This document shows positions 1 to 9,388 of a stretch of 64,000 nucleotides of DNA, one piece after another (position 1 is the first letter of the stretch; every line of letters starts with the position of its first letter). The DNA lies in the NCBI GenBank assembly GCA_003612285.1, contig RAYE01000005.1, positions 62,001-126,000 on the forward strand. The letters run 5' to 3'. Origin of the DNA: a bacterium D16-51 (GTDB taxonomy: Bacteria; Bacillota; Clostridia; Lachnospirales; Lachnospiraceae). The position numbers and the translations under genes are program-made. The notes below the pieces were generated by a model. The model saw only the letters and a program-made list of their open reading frames with translations. It made no database searches and was not told where the DNA came from.

Positions 1-77
1 ACAATCTCTCCATTCTAAAACATGCCTGAAACCTACAATAGTGTCCTTTATAACCAGACTCCAATTATTCCTGGCCG

Positions 78-1034
78 TTAACGGGCATTATATAGATCAA
101 TGACAAACTTTACTTCTCCCTGCCCAAGAGAAAGCATCTTGGAAATATCTAAAACAGATCTTCCCTTTTTATATAATGCAAGAATTTCATCATTATGATT
201 CACAATTTCTTTCTGTTCACTGAAAGGACGGTACTGCTCACTGACATTAGGAGCCATTTTTGCCCTTGCTTCCTCCTCCTCGATTCTTGCAATCTCCGCA
301 TCATACACAGAAGCTGCATCCAAATCGTCCTCCTCATCTTCTTCCTCTATGTCTGGTTCTGGTATAAAAGAGGCCTCTTTCGCCAGCGCATCAAAATCCT
401 CCAGCCCTTCAAAATCTTCATCATTTAAAACAGCTTCATATTCTTTATCAAACTCATCTTCTTCCAGATTTGCTTCCGAAAATTCATCCATGAAACCATC
501 CCCGGTGCTGGCTGGCTGTTGATTTTCCTGATGAACCCTGCTGTGTCCGGATTGAAGTTCCAAAATGTCCAGCTCAATTGACTTTTTCATTTCATCAAGC
601 TGTTCTCCCTGTTCACGCATTTTTTGATATTCCCTTGCCGACTCATCATGCAAATCTGCCCTTAAAGAATCAATCTCATGAACAAGTTTCTTAACTTCTT
701 CCTGCTTTTCATTCATCATATCATATAAAAAAACAACTTCATCATGATTTTTTTCAATTTTTCCAATTACCTGATCCGAATATTCGCTGATTCCCATAAT
801 TTTTTCATTGGAAACCTGGCTCATCCTTTCATCCAGGTTATCATAAACAGTCTCCGCTTTCCTGGTAAAAGAATCTAACATTTCCTGTAACTGTTTTCTT
901 TCTTTTTCCTGGTCTTCCAAAGACGGCTCATCAAAATCTTCTTTTGGAACTTTTCCCGTATTATCCGAAATTCGGACACTATAAATTACTGCCGCCAGGC
1001 CAATTACTATCATTGCAATTTCTAAAAAAATCAT
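78..1034 (-). CDS. SwrB/YlxL-like membrane-anchored coiled-coil protein (DUF6115 type)
   Basis: Last gene of the fla/che operon in this window, in the place where swrB (ylxL) follows sigD in Bacillus. SwrB promotes flagellar basal-body assembly at the membrane there. The protein has one N-terminal membrane segment (about residues 2-18), a long charged coiled coil (about 45-170), a very acidic linker rich in E and D, and a C-terminal helix-turn-helix-like stretch containing LYKKGRSVLDISKML. I chose the ATG at 1034 because AAGGGG lies 6 nt before it; a GTG at 1058 in the same frame has no better ribosome site. Function is inferred from position and architecture, since sequence in this family is poorly conserved. 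Confidence 0.7.
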   Translation of the reverse strand: MIFLEIAMIVIGLAAVIYSVRISDNTGKVPKEDFDEPSLEDQEKERKQLQEMLDSFTRKAETVYDNLDERMSQVSNEKIMGISEYSDQVIGKIEKNHDEVVFLYDMMNEKQEEVKKLVHEIDSLRADLHDESAREYQKMREQGEQLDEMKKSIELDILELQSGHSRVHQENQQPASTGDGFMDEFSEANLEEDEFDKEYEAVLNDEDFEGLEDFDALAKEASFIPEPDIEEEDEEDDLDAASVYDAEIARIEEEEARAKMAPNVSEQYRPFSEQKEIVNHNDEILALYKKGRSVLDISKMLSLGQGEVKFVIDLYNAR

Positions 1035-1074
1035 AGTTTTCCCCTTACTATCCTCCACGCACCAGTTTTTAACA

Positions 1075-1389
1075 TTAAACCGTCATATCAAAATGCTTTT
1101 CCTCTTTTTCCTGTTTCTTTGAGGCAGAATCATCCTGTTCTCCCTCTTTCCCAGAAAAATTCTGTTTCTTTTTCTTTTGCTGCCTTTTCTTTCGCTCCTC
1201 GTTTTTCAGTTCTTCATTCTCTGCCCGGTTTCTGCGTATCGTCTGCTCAGAACTCTTTTTTACGTCATTTTGAAACTGTGCCGCCACCTGCTGCTGCTCC
1301 TGCATTGCACGGTTCATCTCATTTGTCTGAATCTGTGATACCTCCTGTGATTTCGGAGGCATTGTAATATAATCAAATGTTATGGACAT
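1075..1389 (-). CDS. Small charged protein of the flagellar operon, function unknown
   Basis: A protein of about 104 residues starting MSITFDYITMPP, with GAGG 5-6 nt upstream of the ATG. The first 20 residues are uncharged; the rest is Q-, K- and E-rich and predicted helical, with a lysine-rich block and an acidic tail. No catalytic motif or membrane segment is visible. It sits between fapA and the SwrB-like gene, co-directional and closely spaced, so it is presumably co-expressed with motility genes. A longer reading to 1440 lacks a ribosome site. I do not recognise a characterised family. Confidence 0.6.
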   Translation of the reverse strand: MSITFDYITMPPKSQEVSQIQTNEMNRAMQEQQQVAAQFQNDVKKSSEQTIRRNRAENEELKNEERKKRQQKKKKQNFSGKEGEQDDSASKKQEKEEKHFDMTV

Positions 1390-1507
1390 AAAACTCCTCA
1401 TTTCTGCACACGTTTTCTGTGCATAACAAATTTGTGGCAAGTGTGCGCAGACACAAATTTGCGTGTGAAAAATATATTTTTCACACTACTCCCCCTTCTT
1501 TTTCAAC

Positions 1508-3115
1508 TTACACAGCCCGGATACGTATATCTGCCCCCTCACGCACAAACGTACTGCGGTGGACTTCACTATGTAAATAATTTGTTACATTTGATATTGT
1601 AAGCTTTACTCCGCTATATGCGATATCATATACTACAATTTTACCCCTTCCGCTGGAACTTTCCAAAACATGGCCTAATTCATCATATTCTGCTGTCAGG
1701 GTATCCATAATTTCGTCAATCTCATCCAGCCGGATTTTCCCGCTTTTTAACATCGCAAGCTTTTCCGGCTCTAAAGAACCAATTGCCTTAAAACGTTTTT
1801 TCAGCACCTCAATTGTTTGAAGGACTTTATCCTTTTCATCAGAAAGTTCTTCCATTTCCTTTTCAATCGCATGATAGCGGTCAACACAGTTCGGGTCAAT
1901 CCCAACCTCCAGCTCTGTCTGTGTCCCCATAGAAGAACCCGCTACCTTTGTCTCTATTTTCTGGGTTGAACGCACACTTCCGCCTGCAATCAGCCCTCTC
2001 TTCCCGTTTACTTCAATTGCATCTTTTGCAATCACATTGCTATGCATCAAGGCATCTGTAACAATTTTCCCACCGGCATTTACTGTAGAGCTTTCAATGA
2101 AATTGGAAATAATATCGCCCCCAGCTTCCATTTTGCCAGTTCCTTTTCCCTGAATCCCACGGTTCAGCACAATTTTGCCGCCAGCAATTAAAGTAGCTCC
2201 TTCTACAGCGCCTGCCACATAAATATCACCTGTTGCCTGAACAGTATATCCTGTCAATACATTTCCTTTCACATTCACACTGCCCTCATATTCAATATCG
2301 CCAGTTGACGGCCCAACATCTGCCGGAACTTCATAACAATCCGATACAAAAACCGTTTCATCTACACATGTAACATTTCCTGACACATCAGAATACATAC
2401 TTAAAGAATCTTCCGATAGATGAATATGCTTTCCATGTTTTAAATGTTTAATCGCAACTGTCCTTGGCTTGATTTCATTTCCTGTTACATCTGTCCCAGG
2501 CGTACCAAAATCCGCCGGCTCTAAGGTTGCTAAAAGCTGCCCCTCCGTTACAGATTCAATCATATCCAATTTATGGAAATCAACGCTTCCATCTTCCTTC
2601 ACTGCCGGTTTACTTGTCTTATCCAAATCAAAATGATATGTTATCACTGCATCATGCCCATGAACCGGCGGCGTTGCTTTTGCCACCAGGACATCTGTAC
2701 AGTAAAGGCGCATTTTATGCATAATTTCAATATTCTTTCTTATAATCCCATAACAGACATCATGCTGTTCTAACAGTTTTAAGATATCTTCTACTGTCAG
2801 CCTTGATCCAAGGCTGGAATTTGGATACAGCCTAAGTTTTGCGTACAGCCGGTTTGGTTCTACCGTAATCACTGCATACTCATTTTCCGGTATCGCACTT
2901 TTCTTACTAATCTGAATCTCTGCATTTGTCTTTTTTGCCGCCTTTTCTACAAAATCCTTAATCTGCTCTGTTGGCACATCATTCCATTTCTTTGTAGCCA
3001 AATAAGATAAGACATCATCTGCCTTCAAAGGCTCTCCACCATCTAAAGCAGGATACGACTTTATAAAAATTCCATTTTCTTTATGAACCAACTGAAAAAA
3101 TGCATTACGCTTCAT
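1508..3115 (-). CDS. fapA: FapA family protein (DUF342)
   Basis: A 535-residue protein of the FapA/DUF342 family, often called flagellar assembly protein A. It has an N-terminal alpha/beta region, a central segment of repeated glycine-rich beta-helix turns (about 250-400, e.g. VKGNVLTGYTVQATGDIYV), and a C-terminal coiled coil with a beta tail. Family members are frequent in flagellar operons of Clostridia; some affect polar localisation or membrane biology, and no enzymatic role is established. It lies directly downstream of the motility sigma factor. The beta-helix repeats and the position together support the family call. Confidence 0.85.
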   Translation of the reverse strand: MKRNAFFQLVHKENGIFIKSYPALDGGEPLKADDVLSYLATKKWNDVPTEQIKDFVEKAAKKTNAEIQISKKSAIPENEYAVITVEPNRLYAKLRLYPNSSLGSRLTVEDILKLLEQHDVCYGIIRKNIEIMHKMRLYCTDVLVAKATPPVHGHDAVITYHFDLDKTSKPAVKEDGSVDFHKLDMIESVTEGQLLATLEPADFGTPGTDVTGNEIKPRTVAIKHLKHGKHIHLSEDSLSMYSDVSGNVTCVDETVFVSDCYEVPADVGPSTGDIEYEGSVNVKGNVLTGYTVQATGDIYVAGAVEGATLIAGGKIVLNRGIQGKGTGKMEAGGDIISNFIESSTVNAGGKIVTDALMHSNVIAKDAIEVNGKRGLIAGGSVRSTQKIETKVAGSSMGTQTELEVGIDPNCVDRYHAIEKEMEELSDEKDKVLQTIEVLKKRFKAIGSLEPEKLAMLKSGKIRLDEIDEIMDTLTAEYDELGHVLESSSGRGKIVVYDIAYSGVKLTISNVTNYLHSEVHRSTFVREGADIRIRAV

Positions 3116-3171
3116 ATCTTCCCTCGTTTCTGCAAAATCCGCTCTTAGATTTGTAAATCAGCCTGTCATTC

Positions 3172-3957
3172 TCAGACACTGCCAAGCCCAAATACAGAAA
3201 GGTCATCTCCCATCCTCTCGCGCATTTTACGCAGCGCTTTTGTGTGGAGCTGGGAAACTCTGGATTCTGATACCTCCAGTATCCTGCTGATTTCTTTTAA
3301 TGTCAATTCCTCAAAATAATAAAATGCAATTACTTTCTGCTCATTTTCTGTCAGAGAATCAATTGCCTGTGCCAATATGTTTTTTAATTCCTGACGCTCC
3401 ACAATCCTTTCCGGCTGTTCAAAACGCGCAATATTAGCAGATTCAATTTTAACTTCGCTTCCCTGTTCTAAATATTCATCCAGGGAAACCAAATTTGCAA
3501 TCTGTGTCTGGTTCACCAAATCTTCCAGTTCACTGATGGAAAGCCCAAGTTCTTCTGACAATTCTGCATTGGAAGCAGGACGCCCATATTTTGTTTCCAA
3601 ATCCTTCATAGCCGTTTCCAGCTTCTTCTGTTTTTGGCGGAGTGTCCTTGGAATCCAGTCCATTTTACGGATCTGGTCTAAAATAGAGCCTCGGATACGC
3701 AGGCTGGCATATGTTTCAAACTTTACACCCTTTGTCAGCTCAAATTTATCAATTGCATCAATCAATCCAAAAATACCATAGCCGACCAAATCATCATACT
3801 CTACAGTATACCCCAGGTACATCCCAAGTCTTCCGGCAACAATTTTAACCAGGCCGGAATATTCGATGATTAGCTGTTCCCTGACAGAAGGATTCTTTGT
3901 TTTTTCATACTCTTTCCATAAGTCCTCTTTTTGCTTATCATCCATCGGCTGTAACAT
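3172..3957 (-). CDS. fliA: Flagellar/motility RNA polymerase sigma factor (FliA/SigD/WhiG family)
   Basis: A sigma-70 group 3 factor of 261 residues, the usual SigD length. Region 2 is seen at DLVGYGIFGLIDAIDKF and FETYASLRIRGSILDQIRKMDW, the latter with the -10 recognition helix typical of FliA. Region 3 is followed by region 4 (ENEQKVIAFYYFEELTLKEI and SESRVSQLHTKALRKM). It directs late flagellar and chemotaxis promoters. It sits near the 3' end of the fla/che operon, as sigD does in Bacillus. Two ATGs, at 3957 and 3945, are possible: AGAAGGG directly abuts the first and is 12 nt from the second, so the start is uncertain by four codons. Confidence 0.93.
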   Translation of the reverse strand: MLQPMDDKQKEDLWKEYEKTKNPSVREQLIIEYSGLVKIVAGRLGMYLGYTVEYDDLVGYGIFGLIDAIDKFELTKGVKFETYASLRIRGSILDQIRKMDWIPRTLRQKQKKLETAMKDLETKYGRPASNAELSEELGLSISELEDLVNQTQIANLVSLDEYLEQGSEVKIESANIARFEQPERIVERQELKNILAQAIDSLTENEQKVIAFYYFEELTLKEISRILEVSESRVSQLHTKALRKMRERMGDDLSVFGLGSV

Positions 3958-3977
3958 CCCTTCTGAATCATTTTTAT

Positions 3978-4271
3978 TTATTCAGCAATCCCTCCTGGTA
4001 CTTCCCCGGAATCAGGACTTTCCTTTAATGGCTCCGGCTCTGGAAGCTCCACATTTTCCTTTGCTGAGCCTTGCTGCCTCTTAAACATATTTCCATCCAT
4101 TACCTTCTGGATTATCTTTTTTGCAATTAAGCCTATAATATAAAATATTACCAAAGTTGCCAATAATAATTCAAGGCTATAAGTAACATCCATTTCTTTT
4201 ACGATTGTTATAATACTTACAACCGCGCCTGCTAACAACATTATAAATTTTGGTATAAATTCCAGTTTCAC
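3978..4271 (-). CDS. Small two-helix membrane protein of the flagellar operon
   Basis: A 97-residue protein with two membrane segments (about residues 8-24 and 33-50), a short basic stretch and a Pro/Glu-rich cytoplasmic tail. It starts with GTG preceded by GGGGGAG at 6-7 nt. It lies between cheD and the motility sigma gene with short gaps on both sides, so co-transcription is very likely. No recognised domain. The position argues for a motility-linked accessory role, but function is unknown. Confidence 0.65.
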   Translation of the reverse strand: MKLEFIPKFIMLLAGAVVSIITIVKEMDVTYSLELLLATLVIFYIIGLIAKKIIQKVMDGNMFKRQQGSAKENVELPEPEPLKESPDSGEVPGGIAE

Positions 4272-4286
4272 AAAATCTCCCCCAAA

Positions 4287-4772
4287 CTAAATCGTACGGA
4301 TTGGCTTCCCGACTGATTTAATAACGAAATCCCCGGTTTCAGGATAAAACTCCACTGTCCGCCCAAAATTCAGCCCAGTATCCTCTGCCAATATACGAAT
4401 CCCAATTGCCTGCAGTTTTTTCTTAACTGCTACTACATTGCGCTCACCAACGCGCAGCATATCACTGTCGCCGTTAAAAGCAAACATTTGTGCGCCGCCT
4501 GCTATTTTAGCTGTCAGGTTTCTTCTATTTGCCCCAGCTGCAATCATCTTTTCAATCAAATAGTCAATACCGGTATCTGCAAACTTCGCCCGGTTCTGAT
4601 TCTGCCTGACCTGCGTACTGTCTGGCAGCATAACATGCACCAATCCTGCTACCTTTGATGCTTTGTCATACAACGCTACTCCTACACAGGATCCAAGTCC
4701 CAGCGTTGTAACGGCATCTGGTGCACGGCAGATTTTCAAATCAGCCATTCCAACTTTTATCATCTCAGCCAT
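4287..4772 (-). CDS. cheD: Chemoreceptor glutamine deamidase CheD
   Basis: CheD deamidates specific glutamines on methyl-accepting chemotaxis proteins and works with CheC in an adaptation circuit. The catalytic cysteine is visible in LGLGSCVGVALYD, with the partner histidine in GLVHVMLPDS and a conserved threonine/alanine region in NLTAKIAGGAQMF. Length is about 161 residues, usual for the family. I set the start at the ATG at 4772 because AAGGTGA lies at good spacing; a TTG at 4778 is too close. The start follows the cheC stop within about 7 nt, so the two are translationally close. Confidence 0.95.
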   Translation of the reverse strand: MAEMIKVGMADLKICRAPDAVTTLGLGSCVGVALYDKASKVAGLVHVMLPDSTQVRQNQNRAKFADTGIDYLIEKMIAAGANRRNLTAKIAGGAQMFAFNGDSDMLRVGERNVVAVKKKLQAIGIRILAEDTGLNFGRTVEFYPETGDFVIKSVGKPIRTI

Positions 4773-4778
4773 TCCCAA

Positions 4779-5402
4779 TCACCTTAACCCTAAAGACTTT
4801 AAAATACGTGTGTAAGATTCCATTGTCGGAATCAAAATAAAGTAACCACTGATATCCATTACATCTAAATCATTAAAGCGCGATTCAATTAAAAGTGCTT
4901 TATCCCCTAACTTGCCAAATTCTATTGCAGGGACACTCAAAATTGCCCCCGCCATATCAAAAGCAAGGCTAGGGACTGAAATAGAAATCGTCAATTTCGT
5001 CAATGAAGAAATTGCGTTAAGATAAGCCCCCGTAATAATATTCCCAATCTCCTGCAGTGCCGAAATCTCTATTTCCGTAAACGTATCAGAATCCAGCCCA
5101 GAAGTCAGCCCTACCAGCCTCTGCACCAGTACACGCGCAGCATCACTCTCTAAAATGAATAACAATGAACCCTGAATATCCCCTTCCAGACTCAATAAAA
5201 TCCCGGCAACTAATGTTTCTTCCCCACCAATTACCTGTGCCAATTCCGAAAAAGTCAGCATTTTAACCCTTGGAACATTCATATCGATTCTGGTATTAAT
5301 AAGTTGGGACAATGCAGTAGTTGCATTGCCCGCACCTATATTTCCTATTTCAGTTAATACATCAAACTCAAAGTTATCCATGCTTTCATCGTTCTTCTGC
5401 AT
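4779..5402 (-). CDS. cheC: CheY-P phosphatase CheC
   Basis: The protein shows two CheC phosphatase helices. The first carries DVLTEIGNIGAGN, the second SALQEIGNIITG, both keeping the E..N pair that inserts into CheY-P. CheC dephosphorylates CheY-P and binds CheD to control receptor deamidation. The ATG at 5402 has GAGG at 6 nt; the upstream GTG at 5420 and ATG at 5414 have no suitable ribosome site. Its neighbours cheW and cheD match the Bacillus order. Confidence 0.95.
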   Translation of the reverse strand: MQKNDESMDNFEFDVLTEIGNIGAGNATTALSQLINTRIDMNVPRVKMLTFSELAQVIGGEETLVAGILLSLEGDIQGSLLFILESDAARVLVQRLVGLTSGLDSDTFTEIEISALQEIGNIITGAYLNAISSLTKLTISISVPSLAFDMAGAILSVPAIEFGKLGDKALLIESRFNDLDVMDISGYFILIPTMESYTRILKSLGLR

Positions 5403-5487
5403 AGAATACCTCATTTCCACGCTGCCTTGCCTGAATGGAATCTGTCCAGGCAGCGCACAAAAACAAATCCCATGGCAACCAAACTCA

Positions 5488-5973
5488 TTAAATCATTTCT
5501 TTTTCTTTATCATTTATAACTGATGAAATATTTAACAGTGTAATCAAACCATCTACATGCTTGCCAACACCACTTAAATACTGCATACGGATATCATTTG
5601 CATCAGCTGAATTAGGCTTTTCGATTGAAGCCTCATCCAAAGTTACTACCTCTTTCACCTCGTCTACAATAATCCCAATTGCAGACTGCGACTCCAGCTT
5701 AATAATAATAATACGCGTTGCATTTGTATATTCATCCGGCGCTAAATCAAATTTCAAACGAAGGCTCATAACAGGGATAATCTCGCCACGCAGGTTAATT
5801 ACCCCTTTAAAATATTTCTGTGACATTGGAATCCTTGTAATCTTGGACATCCGCACAATATTATCAATATACTTAATATCAATACCATACTGTTCGCTGC
5901 CAAGATGGACTACAATATACTGCTTCCCTTCACTTGCTACCTCTACATTTTGAACATCATTGATATCATCCAT
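5488..5973 (-). CDS. cheW: Chemotaxis coupling protein CheW
   Basis: A 161-residue single CheW/SH3-like domain protein that links CheA to chemoreceptors. Characteristic segments are VVHLGSEQYGIDI, MSKITRIPMSQKYFKGVINLRGEIIPV and IIIVDEVKEV. GGGGG lies about 8 nt before the ATG. It directly follows cheA, with 12 nt between them. Confidence 0.95.
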   Translation of the reverse strand: MDDINDVQNVEVASEGKQYIVVHLGSEQYGIDIKYIDNIVRMSKITRIPMSQKYFKGVINLRGEIIPVMSLRLKFDLAPDEYTNATRIIIIKLESQSAIGIIVDEVKEVVTLDEASIEKPNSADANDIRMQYLSGVGKHVDGLITLLNISSVINDKEKEMI

Positions 5974-5985
5974 TTTCCAATCCCC

Positions 5986-8127
5986 CTATACTAAGGTATT
6001 TACTTCAAGAATAAGTGCAATTTCGCCATCGCCAAGAATTGTAGCGCCGCCAATCAGCTTACTGCAATTAATATAATCACCAATTGATTTGATAACGATT
6101 TCCTGCTGGCCAATCAAGTTATCAACGACAAGGCCTGCCTGCTTATCTCCTTTGCTGACAATAACAACTGTCAGGCTCTCTGGCTTAAATTCGCCAGGCT
6201 CTACATCAAGAATCTTGTCCAGCCGGATTAAAGGAATCACAGCATCCCGGAGATTAATAACTTCCTTAGTCTGCACATGCTTTACCTCTGAAAATGGTAT
6301 ATCTTCAATTGTCTGAATATTTCCTAAAGGAATTGCATATTTCTCTGTTCCAAGTTCAACCATCAATGCCTGGATAATTGCAAGCGTAAGCGGCAGACGG
6401 ATAATAAAACTGCTCCCTTCACCCATCTCTGTCTTACACTCAATATTTCCTCCCAGACCTTCAATCTTTGTCTTAACAACATCAAGTCCAACGCCGCGCC
6501 CGGAAACATCGGTAATCTGCTCTGCGGTAGAAAAACTCGGCCTGAAAAGCAGGTCAATGATTTCCTTATCCGTCATGGCCTCTGCCTGTTCCGGAGTAAT
6601 CGTTCCCTTTTCAATCGCCTTATTCCTAACTTTCTCTACGTTAATCCCGGCACCATCATCGCGTACCTCAATATTAACATTGTTGCCATCCTGGTATGCA
6701 TCAAGATAAATATGGCCAATTTCATCTTTTCCAAGCGCAATTCTTTCTTCATTAGATTCAAGTCCATGATCGGCAGAATTACGGAGCAAATGCTGCAATG
6801 GATCACCAATTTCATCAATTACTGTACGGTCAAGTTCTGTCTCCTCACCTGACATATGTAATTCCATCTTTTTCCCAAGTTTCTTTGTCAAATCCCGTAT
6901 CATACGTGGGAAACGGTTCACAACACTCTCAATTGGCACCATCCTGACTTTCATAACGGACTCGTGCAGATTTGTTGTAACACTTTCCAGATATTCAATC
7001 TGTTCATTCAGTGCAGAATTCAGCCTGGACTCTTCATCTGCGGAACTGGTTGATACAATACCATTTTTTGCAATAATAAGCTCACTGACAAGATTCATCA
7101 AAACATCTAATTTTTCAATATCAACACGGACTGTTCTGCCCACTGTCGGCTTAGCCGTTTTCTGCTGCGCATTCTTCTGCGCCGCTGCCTTCTGCGCAGG
7201 CTTTGCTTCCTGCTTCTTTACTGCCTGCTGTGCAGCAGCAGGTGCTTTTGCAGCAGGCTGCTTTGCTTCTGGCTCTTCCGGTTTTGTTTCCGGCTTGTCA
7301 GCAGCAGAATCACTTGTATGCAGATCAGGCACAGTATAGATGCCAACAACAGCCTGCTTTACTTCTGATACAGATTCAATTGCATTCTTAACTGCCTCAA
7401 GGCTTTCCTTTGTAAAATATAGCAGGCTGAAATCCATTTCAAATTTCTCATCTTCAATATCCTGCACACTCGGTACTGCCTTGATAACCTCCCCAAGTTC
7501 CTCCAACGCCTTAAACACTAAAAATGCCCTTGCTGCTTTTAAAATACAGGACTCCTGCAGATATACCGTAATCCCAAAAATATTCTGGTTATCATTCTGT
7601 GCTTTTTCAAAGGTATGCTTCTCAAAATCAGAAATAGAAATAGATTGGTATTTCGCTTCTCCTCCTGCTCCAGAATCTGCCGAAGTCCCTTCTTTTGCAC
7701 TTTCTGTTGTCTTTGCAGCTCCTTCGGGCACTTCTTTTCCAGTTGCCTTTGCTGCAATAGAATTTAAAGTATTTACAATTTCTTCGTTTTCTTCTGTCCC
7801 TTCATTTGCAGTTTCCATAATCTCATTGAGATACGCCTCCAACGCATCCAGTGCACGGAACAGCACATCAATCAATTCCGATTCCACCTTCATATTCTCA
7901 CTGCGGATTTCCTGGAAAACATTTTCCATATCATGCGTCAAACGCTGCATCCGCTTGAAGCCCATTGTACCAGCCATTCCCTTTAATGAATGTGCTGCAC
8001 GGAAAATCTCATTGATTACATCCATGTTCTCTGGTTCCTGTTCCAGAACCATTAACTGGTCACTTAAATTCTGCAAATGCTCTTTTGTTTCATCGATAAA
8101 AATTTCAAGATACTGACTAACATCCAT
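5986..8127 (-). CDS. cheA: Chemotaxis histidine kinase CheA
   Basis: A 713-residue class II histidine kinase. The domains appear in order: P1/HPt with the phospho-accepting His46 (AAHSLKGMAGT), a P2 response-regulator docking region (about 175-270), an Ala/Gln/Lys-rich linker, P3 dimerisation (RVDIEKLDVLMNLVSELI), P4 ATPase with N box NSADHGLE, G1 DDGAGI and G2 GRGVGLDVVK, and P5 CheW-like at the C-terminus. The ATG at 8127 (MDVSQYLE) has GGGGGTG about 8 nt upstream and begins one base after the cheB stop, suggesting translational coupling. Confidence 0.97.
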   Translation of the reverse strand: MDVSQYLEIFIDETKEHLQNLSDQLMVLEQEPENMDVINEIFRAAHSLKGMAGTMGFKRMQRLTHDMENVFQEIRSENMKVESELIDVLFRALDALEAYLNEIMETANEGTEENEEIVNTLNSIAAKATGKEVPEGAAKTTESAKEGTSADSGAGGEAKYQSISISDFEKHTFEKAQNDNQNIFGITVYLQESCILKAARAFLVFKALEELGEVIKAVPSVQDIEDEKFEMDFSLLYFTKESLEAVKNAIESVSEVKQAVVGIYTVPDLHTSDSAADKPETKPEEPEAKQPAAKAPAAAQQAVKKQEAKPAQKAAAQKNAQQKTAKPTVGRTVRVDIEKLDVLMNLVSELIIAKNGIVSTSSADEESRLNSALNEQIEYLESVTTNLHESVMKVRMVPIESVVNRFPRMIRDLTKKLGKKMELHMSGEETELDRTVIDEIGDPLQHLLRNSADHGLESNEERIALGKDEIGHIYLDAYQDGNNVNIEVRDDGAGINVEKVRNKAIEKGTITPEQAEAMTDKEIIDLLFRPSFSTAEQITDVSGRGVGLDVVKTKIEGLGGNIECKTEMGEGSSFIIRLPLTLAIIQALMVELGTEKYAIPLGNIQTIEDIPFSEVKHVQTKEVINLRDAVIPLIRLDKILDVEPGEFKPESLTVVIVSKGDKQAGLVVDNLIGQQEIVIKSIGDYINCSKLIGGATILGDGEIALILEVNTLV

Positions 8128-8128
8128 T

Positions 8129-9259
8129 TTAGCGCACCCCCACATGCTTTGTTATTGCATCAGCAATTTTTTTCAGTTCCGCCACTTCATCCACGGCGTC
8201 TGCCTCTGCGATCGCCTTCGGCATGCCATATACTGTACAGCTTGCTTCATCCTGTGCAATAACGTAAATTTTATTTGTTTGTTCTAATTGAAGTATCCCT
8301 TTCGTACCATCTGCCCCCATGCCAGTCATTACCACACAAGTGATTTCATCAAAAGATGATTTCATCAGTGATTCATACATAATATCCGCGCATGGCTTTA
8401 ATCCATTTCTGGCAGCCTCTACCGTTACAGAAAGGTTGTGGTCTTTTTTCCCCTTCTCTATCAGACGCATTTGGGAACCGCCCTTTGCTATATATACTGT
8501 TCCCTTCTCAATAGCCACCCCATGTTCTGCTTCCACCACATTAATCCGGCTTAACTCATTTAAGCGGCTGGCAAGGGAAGCAGTAAACCCCTCTGGCATA
8601 TGCTGGACAATCAGGACTGCGGCATCCAGGTTTGCCGGCAAAAAGGGAACGACATACTGAAGCGCTTTCGGTCCGCCTGTTGAACAAGCCAAAGCTACCA
8701 GTTTCTTAGCCCCTCCGCCTAACGGCCCCTTAGAATGCTTTGATGTATCCCCCCGAAGCGGTTTTTTGGAAACAGCAGAAGTTTCCCTTGCAATTGTCCT
8801 CCTTGCCCTTCCTCCTACGGGAGACGTCTCTTCCCGTACAGCCGGTTCTGGCACTGGTGGAAGATGTGTAGCAAGATGAAGCATTTTCAGGAGATTTTGC
8901 CCAAATCCCGGACCTTTTGCTTCTGCCAGGCTGTCAGGCTTTGTAACAAAATCAAATGCGCCAAGTTCCAATGCCTGGATTGTTTCCTTTGCCCCCTCTT
9001 TCGCAAGCGTGCTGACAATTAAAACTGTCTCGTTCTTCCCCTTACTCTTTAATTCGCGGAGCAGCTCAATACCATTCATTTTTGGCATATTAATATCCAG
9101 AACAATCGCATCAAATTTCTCACCGGACATTAAAATATCCAATGCCTCAATGCCATTAACCGCATAGCGTTCTGCCTGGAGTTTCTCATCTGAATTAATT
9201 ATATCAAAAATAACCCTTCTCATAAGTGCAGAGTCATCAACAACCAGTATTTTTTTCAT
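8129..9259 (-). CDS. cheB: Chemotaxis methylesterase/deamidase CheB
   Basis: Receiver domain with phospho-acceptor Asp55 (IVLDINMPKMNG) and acidic DD near residue 8, followed by a linker and the methylesterase domain. The catalytic serine is in ACSTGGPKAL, histidine in VQHMPEGFTASLA and aspartate in MTGMGADGTKG. It demethylates glutamyl residues of chemoreceptors when phosphorylated by CheA. The start MKKILVVDD at 9259 is family-typical and has GGGGAGG about 9 nt upstream; a longer frame to 9289 lacks support. The methyltransferase partner cheR is not in this window. Confidence 0.95.
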   Translation of the reverse strand: MKKILVVDDSALMRRVIFDIINSDEKLQAERYAVNGIEALDILMSGEKFDAIVLDINMPKMNGIELLRELKSKGKNETVLIVSTLAKEGAKETIQALELGAFDFVTKPDSLAEAKGPGFGQNLLKMLHLATHLPPVPEPAVREETSPVGGRARRTIARETSAVSKKPLRGDTSKHSKGPLGGGAKKLVALACSTGGPKALQYVVPFLPANLDAAVLIVQHMPEGFTASLASRLNELSRINVVEAEHGVAIEKGTVYIAKGGSQMRLIEKGKKDHNLSVTVEAARNGLKPCADIMYESLMKSSFDEITCVVMTGMGADGTKGILQLEQTNKIYVIAQDEASCTVYGMPKAIAEADAVDEVAELKKIADAITKHVGVR

Positions 9260-9388
9260 ATACATCCGCCTCCCCAATATAATTTCCACTAAATAATATT
9301 ATCATGTTACAGCCGAAATGCAAAGTAATTTATCTTTTTTTCATATACCTGTTTTGTAATGTGCGGCTCCTGCCTGGCAACAGCAATC

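Noticed and set aside
7340-8116. A 258-residue plus-strand frame opposite cheA
   Set aside because: Ser-rich, low-complexity product that mirrors the coding frame of cheA; no ribosome site or family resemblance.
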